DNA from: Longimicrobiaceae bacterium
Lineage (GTDB): Bacteria; Gemmatimonadota; Gemmatimonadetes; Longimicrobiales; Longimicrobiaceae
Reading direction: 5' to 3'
DNA: 12,813 nt
Assembly (NCBI GenBank): GCA_030146875.1
Contig: JASLAX010000061.1
Location: 1 to 12,813, forward strand
The notes under the pieces are model-generated. The model did not search any database and had not been told where the DNA came from. It saw only the letters and a list, made by a program, of their open reading frames with translations. Of the stretch, positions 1 to 6,135 are shown one piece after another; within the stretch, counting starts at the first letter, position 1; the number at the start of each line of letters is the position of its first letter. Position numbers and translations under genes: made by a program.

Positions 1-520
1 GGTCGCTCTTCACCAGCCAGATGAAGTGCAGCACGCCCAGCCCCCCTGCAAGATACACCAGCCGGTGGAGTTTCTGCCACCTTTTTCCCAGCCGGCGTAT
101 CGATCCCTTCGTGGAAGTAAGCGCCAGCGGGACCAGAAGGAGGAACGCCGTGAACCCCGCGGTCACGTACGGACGCTCCGCCACGTCCTCCACGATGTAC
201 GTCCACGCGAACCCCTGGTCCACCAGGTAGGTGGAAAGATGCAGGCAGACGTAGAGGAAGGCGCACAGCCCCAGAGTCCGCCGCGCGGGCGCCAGCCAGT
301 TCCACCCGGTCAGCCGGCGCACGGGGGTCACCGCCAGCGTGCACATCAGCATCAGCAGGGTGGCGAAGCCGGTGCGCAGCGTGACGTACTCTATGGGGTC
401 CGCCCCCAGCCCGCCGGTGAACGCCCCGGCGACCAGCAGCAGGAGCGGGATGAGTCCACCGATCCACGCGGCGGGGCGGATCCACCGCGCGGCCCTGAGC
501 TCCCAGGATGCGGGCGCCAT
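1..520 (-). CDS. msrQ: MsrQ, heme-binding membrane subunit of the MsrPQ methionine sulfoxide reductase (3' end cut by window start)
   Basis: MsrQ is the heme b membrane protein that passes electrons from the quinone pool or a cytoplasmic flavin reductase to periplasmic MsrP. The first 173 codons are visible on the minus strand. Hydrophobic segments lie near residues 18-38, 48-65, 83-100, 118-135 and 155-170, as in the ferric-reductase-like transmembrane domain. Histidines at 94 (LHLSTY), 152 (KLHRLVYLAG) and 165 (VLHFIWLVK) fall where the heme ligands of this family are found. The charged RRLGKRWQKLHRLVYL stretch is a family hallmark. The ATG shares its A with the TGA stop of msrP (TGATG), which implies translational coupling. 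The C-terminus, expected within roughly 30-40 more residues, lies outside the window. Confidence 0.93.
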   Translation of the reverse strand, partial: MAPASWELRAARWIRPAAWIGGLIPLLLLVAGAFTGGLGADPIEYVTLRTGFATLLMLMCTLAVTPVRRLTGWNWLAPARRTLGLCAFLYVCLHLSTYLVDQGFAWTYIVEDVAERPYVTAGFTAFLLLVPLALTSTKGSIRRLGKRWQKLHRLVYLAGGLGVLHFIWLVKSD

Positions 521-1434
521 CAGTAGAAGCGCCGCAGGTCCATGCCGCTGTACAGGCTGGCGACCTCGCTGTAGCCGTTGAACATCAGCGTGGGCCGGCG
601 CCGCCACTCGCCGATGCGGCGCTCGCGGGCCTGGCTCCAGCGCGGGTGGTCCACCTGCGGGTTCACGTTGGCGTAGAAGCCGTACTCGCCGGGCGCGCTC
701 ACGTTCCAGGCCGTGCGCGGCTGTCGGTCGGTGAAGCGGATGCGCACGATGGACTTGATGGACTTGAAGCCGTACTTCCACGGCACGACGAGCCGGATCG
801 GCGCGCCGTTCTGCGCGGGAAGGGGCCGTCCGTACAGCCCGGTCGCCAGCAGGGCGAGCGGGTGCATGGCCTCGTCCATCCGCAGCCCCTCCACGTACGG
901 CCAGTCCAGCACGGCGCGGCGCTGCCCCGGCATCTGCGCCGGGTCGTGCAGCGTGGTCAGCTCCACGAAGCGGGCGGCCGGGGTGGGCTGGAAGCGGGCG
1001 ACCAAGTCGCGCAGCGGGATCCCCTGCCAGGGGATCACCATCGACCACGCCTCCACGCAGCGCAGCCGGTAGGTGCGGTCCACCACGCGGTGGGCGCGGA
1101 CCAGGTCGTCGAAGGCGTAGCGCCCCGGCTTGCGGCACAGGCCCTCCACCGAGACGGTCCACGGGCGGGTGCGCAGCAGGCCGGGCGCGTACCTGGCCGG
1201 GTCGTCCTTGTCGGTGCCGTACTCGTAGAAGTTGTTGTAGGTCGATGCGTCCTCGAAGGGCGTGACCTCGTCCTTCTGCTGCGCGCCCGGCTCGCATGCG
1301 GCCAGCGAGGCCGGCGCGGCGACCGCGGCGGCGGCGCCGATGCCCATGGTGCGCAGGAACTCGCGGCGCCCCAGGTAGAGCCGCTCGGGGGTGATCTCCG
1401 AGGAGGGAACGTCGTCGGGCGTGCGGATCAGCAT
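520..1434 (-). CDS. msrP: MsrP, Tat-exported molybdopterin catalytic subunit of protein-methionine-sulfoxide reductase
   Basis: MsrP reduces methionine sulfoxide in envelope proteins using a molybdopterin cofactor. The protein is 304 residues, slightly shorter than the E. coli protein. A twin-arginine motif (RREFLRTMG, residues 23-31) precedes a hydrophobic stretch at about 31-46. The cofactor-binding cysteine is C126 in YRLRCVEAWSMVIPW, a near-invariant family signature. VPWKYGFKSIKSIVRI (217-232) and the C-terminal MFNGYSEVASLY block are also typical. The ATG is preceded by GGAGGACCC, a strong Shine-Dalgarno, and a TATAAG -10 box lies about 40 bases upstream. It is followed without a gap by msrQ, its membrane partner. 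One oddity is the LAAC at residues 44-47, which reads like a lipobox directly after the Tat hydrophobic core, so the protein may be lipid-anchored. Confidence 0.95.
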   Translation of the reverse strand: MLIRTPDDVPSSEITPERLYLGRREFLRTMGIGAAAAVAAPASLAACEPGAQQKDEVTPFEDASTYNNFYEYGTDKDDPARYAPGLLRTRPWTVSVEGLCRKPGRYAFDDLVRAHRVVDRTYRLRCVEAWSMVIPWQGIPLRDLVARFQPTPAARFVELTTLHDPAQMPGQRRAVLDWPYVEGLRMDEAMHPLALLATGLYGRPLPAQNGAPIRLVVPWKYGFKSIKSIVRIRFTDRQPRTAWNVSAPGEYGFYANVNPQVDHPRWSQARERRIGEWRRRPTLMFNGYSEVASLYSGMDLRRFY

Positions 1435-1471
1435 GGGTCCTCCAGGAGCGGGGTGCGGCGCGCGGACCCAC

Positions 1472-1477
1472 CTTATA
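1472..1477 (-). promoter_or_regulatory. Probable -10 element of the msrPQ promoter
   Basis: On the minus strand this reads TATAAG, matching five of six bases of the sigma-70 -10 consensus in an otherwise extremely G+C-rich spacer. A start point about seven bases downstream would leave a 5' leader of roughly 30 bases before the msrP ATG at 1434. There is no recognisable -35; that position is filled by the palindrome at 1482-1512. Confidence 0.45.
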
Positions 1478-1481
1478 GACG

Positions 1482-1512
1482 CGGGGCGGCGGGGGGTTCC
1501 CCCGCCGCCCCG
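1482..1512 (-). terminator. 14-bp perfect G+C-rich inverted repeat between the 1538-2593 gene and msrP
   Basis: Bases 1482-1495 and 1499-1512 are exact reverse complements around a three-base loop (GTT), giving a very stable hairpin just after the stop codon of the upstream minus-strand gene. There is no T-run on its downstream side; the msrP -10 box (1472-1477) starts there instead. It may be a T-less terminator or roadblock for the upstream gene. Its position over the expected -35 of the msrP promoter also allows an operator role. Confidence 0.5.
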
Positions 1513-1537
1513 AGCGGCGCACGACCCGGGCCGCGGC

Positions 1538-2593
1538 TCACATGCGGAAGTTGCGGTACGCGACCGTCCCCCGCACCAGCCCCACGCTGCGCCGCAGCGC
1601 GCCCTGCGGGCGGCCCCGGAACTCGCCCGACACGGGCATCCGGATGGTCCCGTCCGGGAAGTGCACGTCGCCGTAGGTGAGCGTGGCGGTCATGAACGGC
1701 TTGCCCCGCCCACGGACGTACTCGAAGGTGAGCGAGCGCACCTGAAAGTCGCGCGCGTCCACGCGGATCTGCCCCTGCAGGTCGATCCGGCCGCGGGCGG
1801 GGCGCACCGGGCGGAAGTACAGCACGTACGCGCCGTCCTCCTGCTCGAAGCCGCTCTCCAGGCAGTGGGTGCGCAGGAACTCGGGGTCCAGCAGCTCCTT
1901 CTCCTCGGGAAGCTCCAGGTCCAGTCCGCGGCGGCTCTCCACGCCGTACCCGCGGGCGCGGCGCTCCCGCCGCCGCCGGTCGTACACGGCGGCGCTGTCC
2001 GGATCGTTCAGCACGGTGCGGCCCACCGAGTCGCGGCGGATGCCTCCGCCCCCCCTGCCCAGGAGCTGCGTCTCGGTCCGCTGCCACAGGTCGAAGGCGT
2101 AACGGTAGCGCCGGTCCAGCGCGCGCCGCGTCTCCACCCCCTTCCGCGCCTCCTCCCACAGCGCGGCGAGCACCGTGTCGCGGGCCAGCGCGTCCGCCGT
2201 GAAGCACCCGGCGCGGGCCGTGATCCCCTCCAGCACCAGCGGCCGGGCGCGCCCCACGAAGTCGTGCGTGACCGTGGCACCCTCCGCCACCCGCAGCGCC
2301 GGCGACACCTGCCGCGCGAAGCCGATGCGCTCCAGCAGCAGCCGGTACGAGCCCGGCTCCAGCCCCGCGAAGCGGTAGGCCCCCGTGGAATCGCTCAGCG
2401 CCGTCCGCCGCGCGGCGCCGTCCTGGGACCCCACCAGCACCACCAGCGCGAACGCCACCGGCCGCCGGTCGCCGTCGGACAGCACGCTCCCCCGGATCGT
2501 GCCCGTCGCCTGCGCGCGCAGCGGAGCCGCGAGCGCCAGGAGCAGCGCGAGGAGGACGGCGGTGCGGAGGATCGAGGAGGCTCGCTGCGGCAT
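1538..2593 (-). CDS. Secreted protein with N-terminal carboxypeptidase-regulatory-like (beta-sandwich) domain, function unknown
   Basis: I start this 351-residue protein at the ATG at 2593 (MPQRASSILR), because it gives a standard signal peptide: basic start, hydrophobic core at about 11-23, likely cleavage after AQA at residue 29. A TTG at 2626 would only add an arginine/serine-rich prefix and has no Shine-Dalgarno. Residues 31 to about 110 form a carboxypeptidase-regulatory-like domain (TIRGSVLSDGDRRPVAFALV, then DSTGAYRFAGLEPGSYRLLL), the fold that also begins many TonB-dependent receptors. The remaining 240 residues hold charged helices and a C-terminal beta-rich part (for example FQVRSLTFEYVRGRGKPFMT) but no transmembrane barrel I can recognise. 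It is likely periplasmic or outer-membrane associated. Similar single-copy proteins are common in Gemmatimonadota and Bacteroidota, and their role is unknown. Confidence 0.8.
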   Translation of the reverse strand: MPQRASSILRTAVLLALLLALAAPLRAQATGTIRGSVLSDGDRRPVAFALVVLVGSQDGAARRTALSDSTGAYRFAGLEPGSYRLLLERIGFARQVSPALRVAEGATVTHDFVGRARPLVLEGITARAGCFTADALARDTVLAALWEEARKGVETRRALDRRYRYAFDLWQRTETQLLGRGGGGIRRDSVGRTVLNDPDSAAVYDRRRRERRARGYGVESRRGLDLELPEEKELLDPEFLRTHCLESGFEQEDGAYVLYFRPVRPARGRIDLQGQIRVDARDFQVRSLTFEYVRGRGKPFMTATLTYGDVHFPDGTIRMPVSGEFRGRPQGALRRSVGLVRGTVAYRNFRM

Positions 2594-2634
2594 CGGGGCT
2601 GCGGAGGAAGAGGATCGTGGTCTCAACTAAAAGA

Positions 2635-2663
2635 CTAGTAACAACTGCCTTGGGACCTGTAAA
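2635..2663 (-). promoter_or_regulatory. Candidate sigma-70-type promoter for the 1538-2593 gene
   Basis: On the minus strand TTTACA (2663-2658, five of six matches to the -35 consensus) is followed after exactly 17 bases by TACTAG (2640-2635, a weak -10). The surrounding stretch, about 2621-2670, is the most A+T-rich part of this neighbourhood, as expected for a promoter. A start near 2628 would leave a leader of about 35 bases before the ATG at 2593. Confidence 0.4.
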
Positions 2664-2826
2664 GGGTTTCGTCGCCCGATCCGTCTCCGTCGGCCGCGCC
2701 CCTCCTCCACGGAGTCGGAGGAGGACGGTGCCGCTCCCCCCCTCCGGCGGATTGACGGGGAGGACGCCGCCCGCCCACACTGTCTTCAGCCGGCCCGCAC
2801 CCGCCGCCTCCCGATCCAGGACGCCG

Positions 2827-3384
2827 ATGCCCGCCGCCGACTCCGCCGGCCGCCTCTTCGTGGGCGTCGCCTTCCCGCCCGGCCTGCGCCGGGCGCTGGA
2901 GGCGCACGTCGCGAACGCCGGGCCGCTCCCGGGCCGCCCCGCCCCGCCGGCCAACTGGCACCTGACCCTGCGCTTCCTGGGCGACACCGGCGTGCGGACG
3001 GCGGAGCGCCTGACCGCCGCCCTGCGTGCCGCGCCCCTGAGCTCGGCGTTCGGCCTCTCGTTCGGCCGGCTGGGCGCGTTCCCCCGCCCCGCCCGCGCCG
3101 CCGTCCTCTGGATCGGCGTCGAGGCCGGCGAGGCCCCCCTGCGCGCCCTCGCCGCCGTGGTGGAGCGGGCCGCCGTTGCCGCCGGCTTCCCCGCGGAGCC
3201 TCGCCCCTACGCGCCGCATCTCACCCTCGCCCGCATCCAGCCCCCGCGCGACGTGCGCGCCCTGATCGACTCCGTTCCCCCGTTCGCCGGCGGGATGCGC
3301 GTGGAGGAGGTGGTCCTCTTCCGCAGCCACCTGGGCGGCGGCCCGGCGCGGTACGAGGCGGTGGAGCGGTTCGCGCTGGGCTGA
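2827..3384 (+). CDS. thpR: RNA 2',3'-cyclic phosphodiesterase (ThpR/LigT family)
   Basis: This is a 2H phosphoesterase of 185 residues, the normal length of the ThpR/LigT family, which hydrolyses 2',3'-cyclic phosphate RNA ends to 2'-phosphates and can also act as a 2'-5' RNA ligase in vitro. The two diagnostic HxT motifs are both present and correctly spaced: H45-L-T47 in NWHLTLRFLGD and H131-L-T133 in APHLTLARI. The N-terminal RLFVGVAFPPGLRRAL is the usual first strand. I chose the ATG at 2827 because AGGA lies seven bases upstream and homology begins there. The frame stays open to 2617 but that part is proline/arginine-rich and not protein-like. The next gene starts 29 bases downstream on the same strand. 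Confidence 0.93.
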   Translation: MPAADSAGRLFVGVAFPPGLRRALEAHVANAGPLPGRPAPPANWHLTLRFLGDTGVRTAERLTAALRAAPLSSAFGLSFGRLGAFPRPARAAVLWIGVEAGEAPLRALAAVVERAAVAAGFPAEPRPYAPHLTLARIQPPRDVRALIDSVPPFAGGMRVEEVVLFRSHLGGGPARYEAVERFALG

Positions 3385-3413
3385 CGGGAGACATCCAACG
3401 TCGAGGTGAACGG

Positions 3414-3734
3414 ATGCAGACCCTGGAGGAGTGCTACCGGCTGATCGCGGTGTCCATGTTCGCGAACATCCCGGAGGAGTGGAAGGAGGCCTGGATCGAC
3501 GCCGAGGTCGAGGACGACTGGGGAAAGTACACGGGCGACTACGTCGACCTGCAGGGCCGGGAGAAGTGGTACGACCCCGAGCTTCGCGGCGAACCGTTCG
3601 CCCTGCTCGACGTCCTGCTCAGGATCCGGGAGCTGACGAAGCAGCCCGGCCACGCGCCCTGGACCAAAGCGCGCGTCCGGATGACCTCGGAAGGCGACTT
3701 CCACCTCGACGTGAAGTACCGGGACCCGGCGTAG
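3414..3734 (+). CDS. YezG-like (DUF600) immunity-family protein, orphan
   Basis: This is a 106-residue soluble acidic protein with no signal or membrane segment. The Shine-Dalgarno is excellent (GAGGTGA, six bases before the ATG). Two blocks resemble the YezG/DUF600 immunity family: an N-terminal helix running into IPEEWKEAWIDAEVEDDWG (residues 19-37), and a C-terminal APWTKARVRMTSEGDFHLDV followed by KYRD. In that family such proteins neutralise LXG or related nuclease toxins. No toxin gene is visible next to it: the flanking genes are thpR (29 bases upstream) and an SDR. It could be an orphan immunity gene or a domesticated member with another binding role. The family call is from remembered motif similarity and is moderate. 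Confidence 0.6.
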   Translation: MQTLEECYRLIAVSMFANIPEEWKEAWIDAEVEDDWGKYTGDYVDLQGREKWYDPELRGEPFALLDVLLRIRELTKQPGHAPWTKARVRMTSEGDFHLDVKYRDPA

Positions 3735-3757
3735 ATCCCCACCCCCACCCCGGCCGC

Positions 3758-3771
3758 GGAGCGCGCGCTCC
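3758..3771 (+). terminator. Perfect 14-base G+C palindrome downstream of the YezG-like gene
   Basis: GGAGCGCGCGCTCC is its own reverse complement and lies 24 bases after the stop codon at 3734. It is preceded by a C4-A-C5-A-C4 tract (3737-3751). No T-run follows, so termination here is uncertain; it may merely pause transcription before the SDR gene. Confidence 0.3.
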
Positions 3772-3849
3772 CGCACCCGCTGGCACGAACCTCTCGACAC
3801 GCCGCGCGCTCGCCGACGGGAACGGGGATCCGCGACAGGAGGGACGGGG

Positions 3850-4629
3850 ATGCAGCTCGAGGGGAAGGTGGCGCTGGTGACCGGCGGGGGCTCCGGCATC
3901 GGCCGGGCGTCCGCCGTGGCGATGGCGCGCGAGGGGGCGAAGGTGGCCGTGCTGGGCCGCACGCGCGGGCAGCTCGACGAGGCGGTGGCCGAGATCGAGG
4001 GCGAGGGCGGCGCCGCGATGGCCGTGCTGGCCGACGTGTCGAAGCCGGACGAGGTGCGGCGCGCCGTGGCCGAGGTGGTGGAGCGGTGGGGGCGGATGGA
4101 CGTGGTGTTCGCCAACGCGGGCATCAACGGCGTGTGGGCGCCCATCGAGGAGCTGGAGCCCGACGAGTGGGACCGCACGCTGGACATCAACCTGAAGGGC
4201 ACCTTCCTGACCATCAAGTACGCCGTGCCGCACCTGAAGCGGCGGGGCGGCTCCGTGGTGGTGTGCGCCTCCATCAACGGCACGCGCGTCTTCAGCAACA
4301 CGGGCGCGACGGCGTACTCCGTCTCCAAGGCGGGGCAGGTCGCCATGACCAAGATGCTGGCGCTGGAGCTTGCGCGGGACCGCGTGCGGGTTAACGTGAT
4401 CTGCCCCGGGGCCATCGACACCGAGATCGACGACAACACCGAGGAGCGCCACCGCGAGCGCGTGGTGGTGCCCATGGAGTTCCCCGAGGGAGACAAGCCC
4501 CTGGAGCGCGGCCCGGGGAGCGCGGAGCAGGTGGCGCGGCTGGTGGTGTTCCTGGCGTCGGACGCGTCCGACCACGTCAGCGGCACCGAGGTCTGGGTCG
4601 ACGGCGCGGAGTCCCTGCTCCGCGGGTGA
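3850..4629 (+). CDS. Short-chain dehydrogenase/reductase (classical SDR), substrate unknown
   Basis: This is an NAD(P)-dependent oxidoreductase of 259 residues, typical for the classical SDR family. The cofactor-binding TGGGSGIG is at residues 11-18, NAG at 89-91, the catalytic Asn in DINLKG (N114), Ser at about 141 (CASINGTR), and YxxxK at Y156-K160. CPGAID follows at 185-190 and the usual C-terminal VSGTEVWVDGA closes the fold. The spacing from the serine to the tyrosine is about two residues longer than in FabG. The GGAGGG Shine-Dalgarno lies eight bases before the ATG. Residue R34-L35-G36-R37 after the second strand (AVLGRTR) suggests NADP preference, which is an inference. The stop overlaps a possible GTG start of the next gene, so the two are probably cotranscribed. 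The substrate cannot be read from the sequence. Confidence 0.93.
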   Translation: MQLEGKVALVTGGGSGIGRASAVAMAREGAKVAVLGRTRGQLDEAVAEIEGEGGAAMAVLADVSKPDEVRRAVAEVVERWGRMDVVFANAGINGVWAPIEELEPDEWDRTLDINLKGTFLTIKYAVPHLKRRGGSVVVCASINGTRVFSNTGATAYSVSKAGQVAMTKMLALELARDRVRVNVICPGAIDTEIDDNTEERHRERVVVPMEFPEGDKPLERGPGSAEQVARLVVFLASDASDHVSGTEVWVDGAESLLRG

Positions 4630-4652
4630 CCACACGAGCGAAGGGAAGAACG

Positions 4653-5135
4653 ATGGATTTCACCAGTGTGCTGACGCGCCTGGCGGGCGGCGACGTGAAC
4701 GTGGGCCGCACGGAGCGCGTGGCGTCCGCGCTGGCCGGCGGCGTGGTGGCGCTGGACGGCATCCGCCGCGGCTCCGTGGCGGGCGTGCTGATGGCGGTGG
4801 GCGGGAGCTTCCTGCTGCACCGCGGCGTCACCGGGCGCTGCCCCGTGTACGGCGGCATCGGCAGGAGCACGGCGGAGGGGACGGAGCTGCAGGACGACAC
4901 CCCGCCGCCGCCCCACGTGCTGGCTCGCACGCGCACCCCCATGGCCGGGCGCGCCACCGCCGCCACCAACCCCGAGGCGGTGGACGACGACGATCCCGCC
5001 CCGGCCGAGCGCCCCGCCGACTGGGCCGACGACGTGGTGGACGAGGCCTCGGACGAGTCGTTCCCCGCGAGCGACCCGCCGTCGTTCACCCCCGATTCGC
5101 ACATGGGCGCGCCGTCGCACGCCGGCGACCGCTGA
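4653..5135 (+). CDS. DUF2892 (YgaP-like) membrane protein with acidic SFPASDPP-motif tail
   Basis: I start at the ATG at 4653, preceded by AAGGGAAGAACG. A GTG at 4626, overlapping the SDR stop, would add nine residues. The first 70 of 160 residues match the DUF2892 inner-membrane domain: NVGRTERVASALAGG, a short second hydrophobic segment (SVAGVLMAVGGSFLLHRG, 41-58) and GRCPVYGGIG. These domains make a two-helix hairpin in the membrane. A long proline/alanine/aspartate-rich linker follows, ending in VDEASDESFPASDPPSFTPD at residues 129-148. That serine/aspartate motif recurs, as far as I recall, at the ends of small uncharacterised bacterial proteins. Function is unknown; location just after an SDR and before OsmC suggests a stress-related unit. 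Confidence 0.8.
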   Translation: MDFTSVLTRLAGGDVNVGRTERVASALAGGVVALDGIRRGSVAGVLMAVGGSFLLHRGVTGRCPVYGGIGRSTAEGTELQDDTPPPPHVLARTRTPMAGRATAATNPEAVDDDDPAPAERPADWADDVVDEASDESFPASDPPSFTPDSHMGAPSHAGDR

Positions 5136-5149
5136 CGCGGGGCGCCGGC

Positions 5150-5197
5150 CCGGCCCCTGCATCGGGGCCGGAGCGGGGCGGGCGCGGCGCCCGCCCC
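5150..5197 (+). other. Two tandem G+C-rich hairpins just upstream of the OsmC gene
   Basis: Bases 5150-5157 pair with 5164-5171 (eight pairs, six-base loop TGCATC). Bases 5175-5185 pair with 5187-5197 (up to 11 pairs around one base, so effectively nine to ten pairs with a small loop). Neither is followed by a T-run. The second ends about 15 bases before the GGAGGT Shine-Dalgarno of the OsmC gene. They could terminate or attenuate transcription from the DUF2892 gene or act as 5'-end mRNA structures. Confidence 0.45.
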
Positions 5198-5223
5198 CTC
5201 CACCCGGACCCGGAGGTCGCCCG

Positions 5224-5595
5224 GTGAAGATCACCCTCCTCTCCGAGGAGCGCATCCGGCTCGAAGGCGGGGCCGGTCCCCTGACCATCGAGGCCGACTC
5301 GGCCGAGATGGTCTACGGGCCGTTCCACATGCTGGCCAGCGGCCTGGCCACCTGCACCTTCTCGGTCCTGCACTCCTGGGCCACCCACGCGAAGCTCGGC
5401 GCGGACGACCTGGCGGTGGAGGTGGGATGGACGTTCGTGGAGGACCCGCACCGGGTGGGGCGGATGGACATCTCCCTCCACTGGCCCTCGCTCCCCGAGG
5501 CGCGGCGGGCCGCGGCGGCGCGCGCGGCGGCGCTCTGCACCGTGTCGAAGACGCTCGAGCACCCGCCCGAGCTGGCGATCCGGGTGGCGCCGTGA
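5224..5595 (+). CDS. OsmC-like protein (thiol peroxidase-type family)
   Basis: OsmC/Ohr-family proteins use two cysteines to reduce organic hydroperoxides, although many OsmC-like members have unproven activity. This protein has 123 residues with cysteines at 44 (GLATCTFSVL) and 105 (ALCTVSKTL), which match the two conserved positions: the first on the central helix, the second before the C-terminal helix. GPFHMLASGLATC is the family's central-helix entry. The start is GTG, chosen because GGAGGT lies six bases upstream and the frame begins there with MKITLLSEERIRLE. The stop codon overlaps the start of the DCC-family gene (GTGA), so the two are probably made together. I cannot separate a peroxidase from a non-catalytic member. 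Confidence 0.85.
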   Translation: MKITLLSEERIRLEGGAGPLTIEADSAEMVYGPFHMLASGLATCTFSVLHSWATHAKLGADDLAVEVGWTFVEDPHRVGRMDISLHWPSLPEARRAAAARAAALCTVSKTLEHPPELAIRVAP

Positions 5596-6050
5596 CCTTC
5601 CCCGTCGTTCGCTTCGTCTTCGGCGGGGCCGAGGTGGCCGCGGCCGGGTGCGGACGGCCGTGGACCACCGTATACGACGGCACCTGCAAGGTGTGCACGC
5701 GCCTGGCCGGGCTGCTGCGCCGGTGGGACCGCGACGGCGTGCTGGAGGTGGTCCCCTTCCAGAACACCTCCGTCGTCTCCCGCTTCCCCTGGATCCCGCC
5801 CTCGGCGTACGCCGAGGCCATGCAGCTCGTGGGGCCCGGGGGACAGACGTGGCAGGGCGGAGCCGCCATCGAGCAGCTCCTGAAGATCCTGCCCTACGGC
5901 GGGGCGCTGGGGTGGGTGTTCCGCATCCCCATGTTCGGCGTGCTCTTCGAGCGCTTCTACCGCTGGTTCGCCCGCAACCGCTACCGCTTCGGCTGCGGCG
6001 AGCACTGCGCGTCGCGCCCGCTCAACGTCGACTACGGCGACGAGGCCTGA
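5592..6050 (+). CDS. DCC-family (DUF393) thiol-disulfide oxidoreductase-like protein
   Basis: The start is the GTG at 5592, inside the OsmC stop codon (GTGA). Translation probably depends on coupling, since only a weak GGGTGG lies upstream. The product is 152 residues. The family signature is VYDGTCKVCTRLAGLLRRWD (residues 27-46) with a CxxC at C32-C35, as in thioredoxin-like DCC proteins named after the DxxCxxC pattern. VVPFQNTSVVSRFPWIPP and a GGAAIEQLLKILPYGGALGW segment follow the usual order. A second cysteine pair, FGCGEHC (C135, C139), lies near the end. The hydrophobic stretch at 105-125 may associate with a membrane. Function is inferred as thiol redox exchange, possibly serving the OsmC partner. 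Confidence 0.88.
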   Translation: MTFPVVRFVFGGAEVAAAGCGRPWTTVYDGTCKVCTRLAGLLRRWDRDGVLEVVPFQNTSVVSRFPWIPPSAYAEAMQLVGPGGQTWQGGAAIEQLLKILPYGGALGWVFRIPMFGVLFERFYRWFARNRYRFGCGEHCASRPLNVDYGDEA

Positions 6051-6087
6051 CGCCCTCCGACGACCCTGGACTACGGCCACGACGAAA

Positions 6088-6131
6088 AAGGAAGGGTGAC
6101 GGCGCGATGCTCCGCGCCGCCACCCTTCCTT
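6088..6131. terminator. Long hairpin ending the OsmC/DCC unit, T-run on the minus side
   Basis: An 11-bp outer stem (6088-6098 with 6121-6131) is separated by one A/C mismatch from a 7-bp inner stem (6100-6106 with 6113-6119) and a six-base loop. It lies 37 bases after the DCC stop codon. A run of five A precedes and overlaps the left arm, so the U-tract is on the minus-strand transcript; on the plus side only TTCACT follows. I read it as the terminator of the plus-strand unit, possibly bidirectional. Confidence 0.65.
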
Positions 6132-6135
6132 CACT

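Noticed and set aside
508..1680. 390-codon plus-strand frame opposite msrP
   Set aside because: msrP shows its cofactor cysteine, Tat motif and ribosome-binding site; the opposite frame has no recognisable feature.
2617..2826. N-terminal extension of ThpR
   Set aside because: The extra 70 residues are not protein-like, cover a divergent promoter region, and the ATG at 2827 has a Shine-Dalgarno where the family normally begins.
3207..5288. 693-codon minus-strand open frame
   Set aside because: It is antisense to the YezG-like, SDR and DUF2892 genes, which have clear motifs and Shine-Dalgarno sites; its translation is serine/arginine-rich noise.
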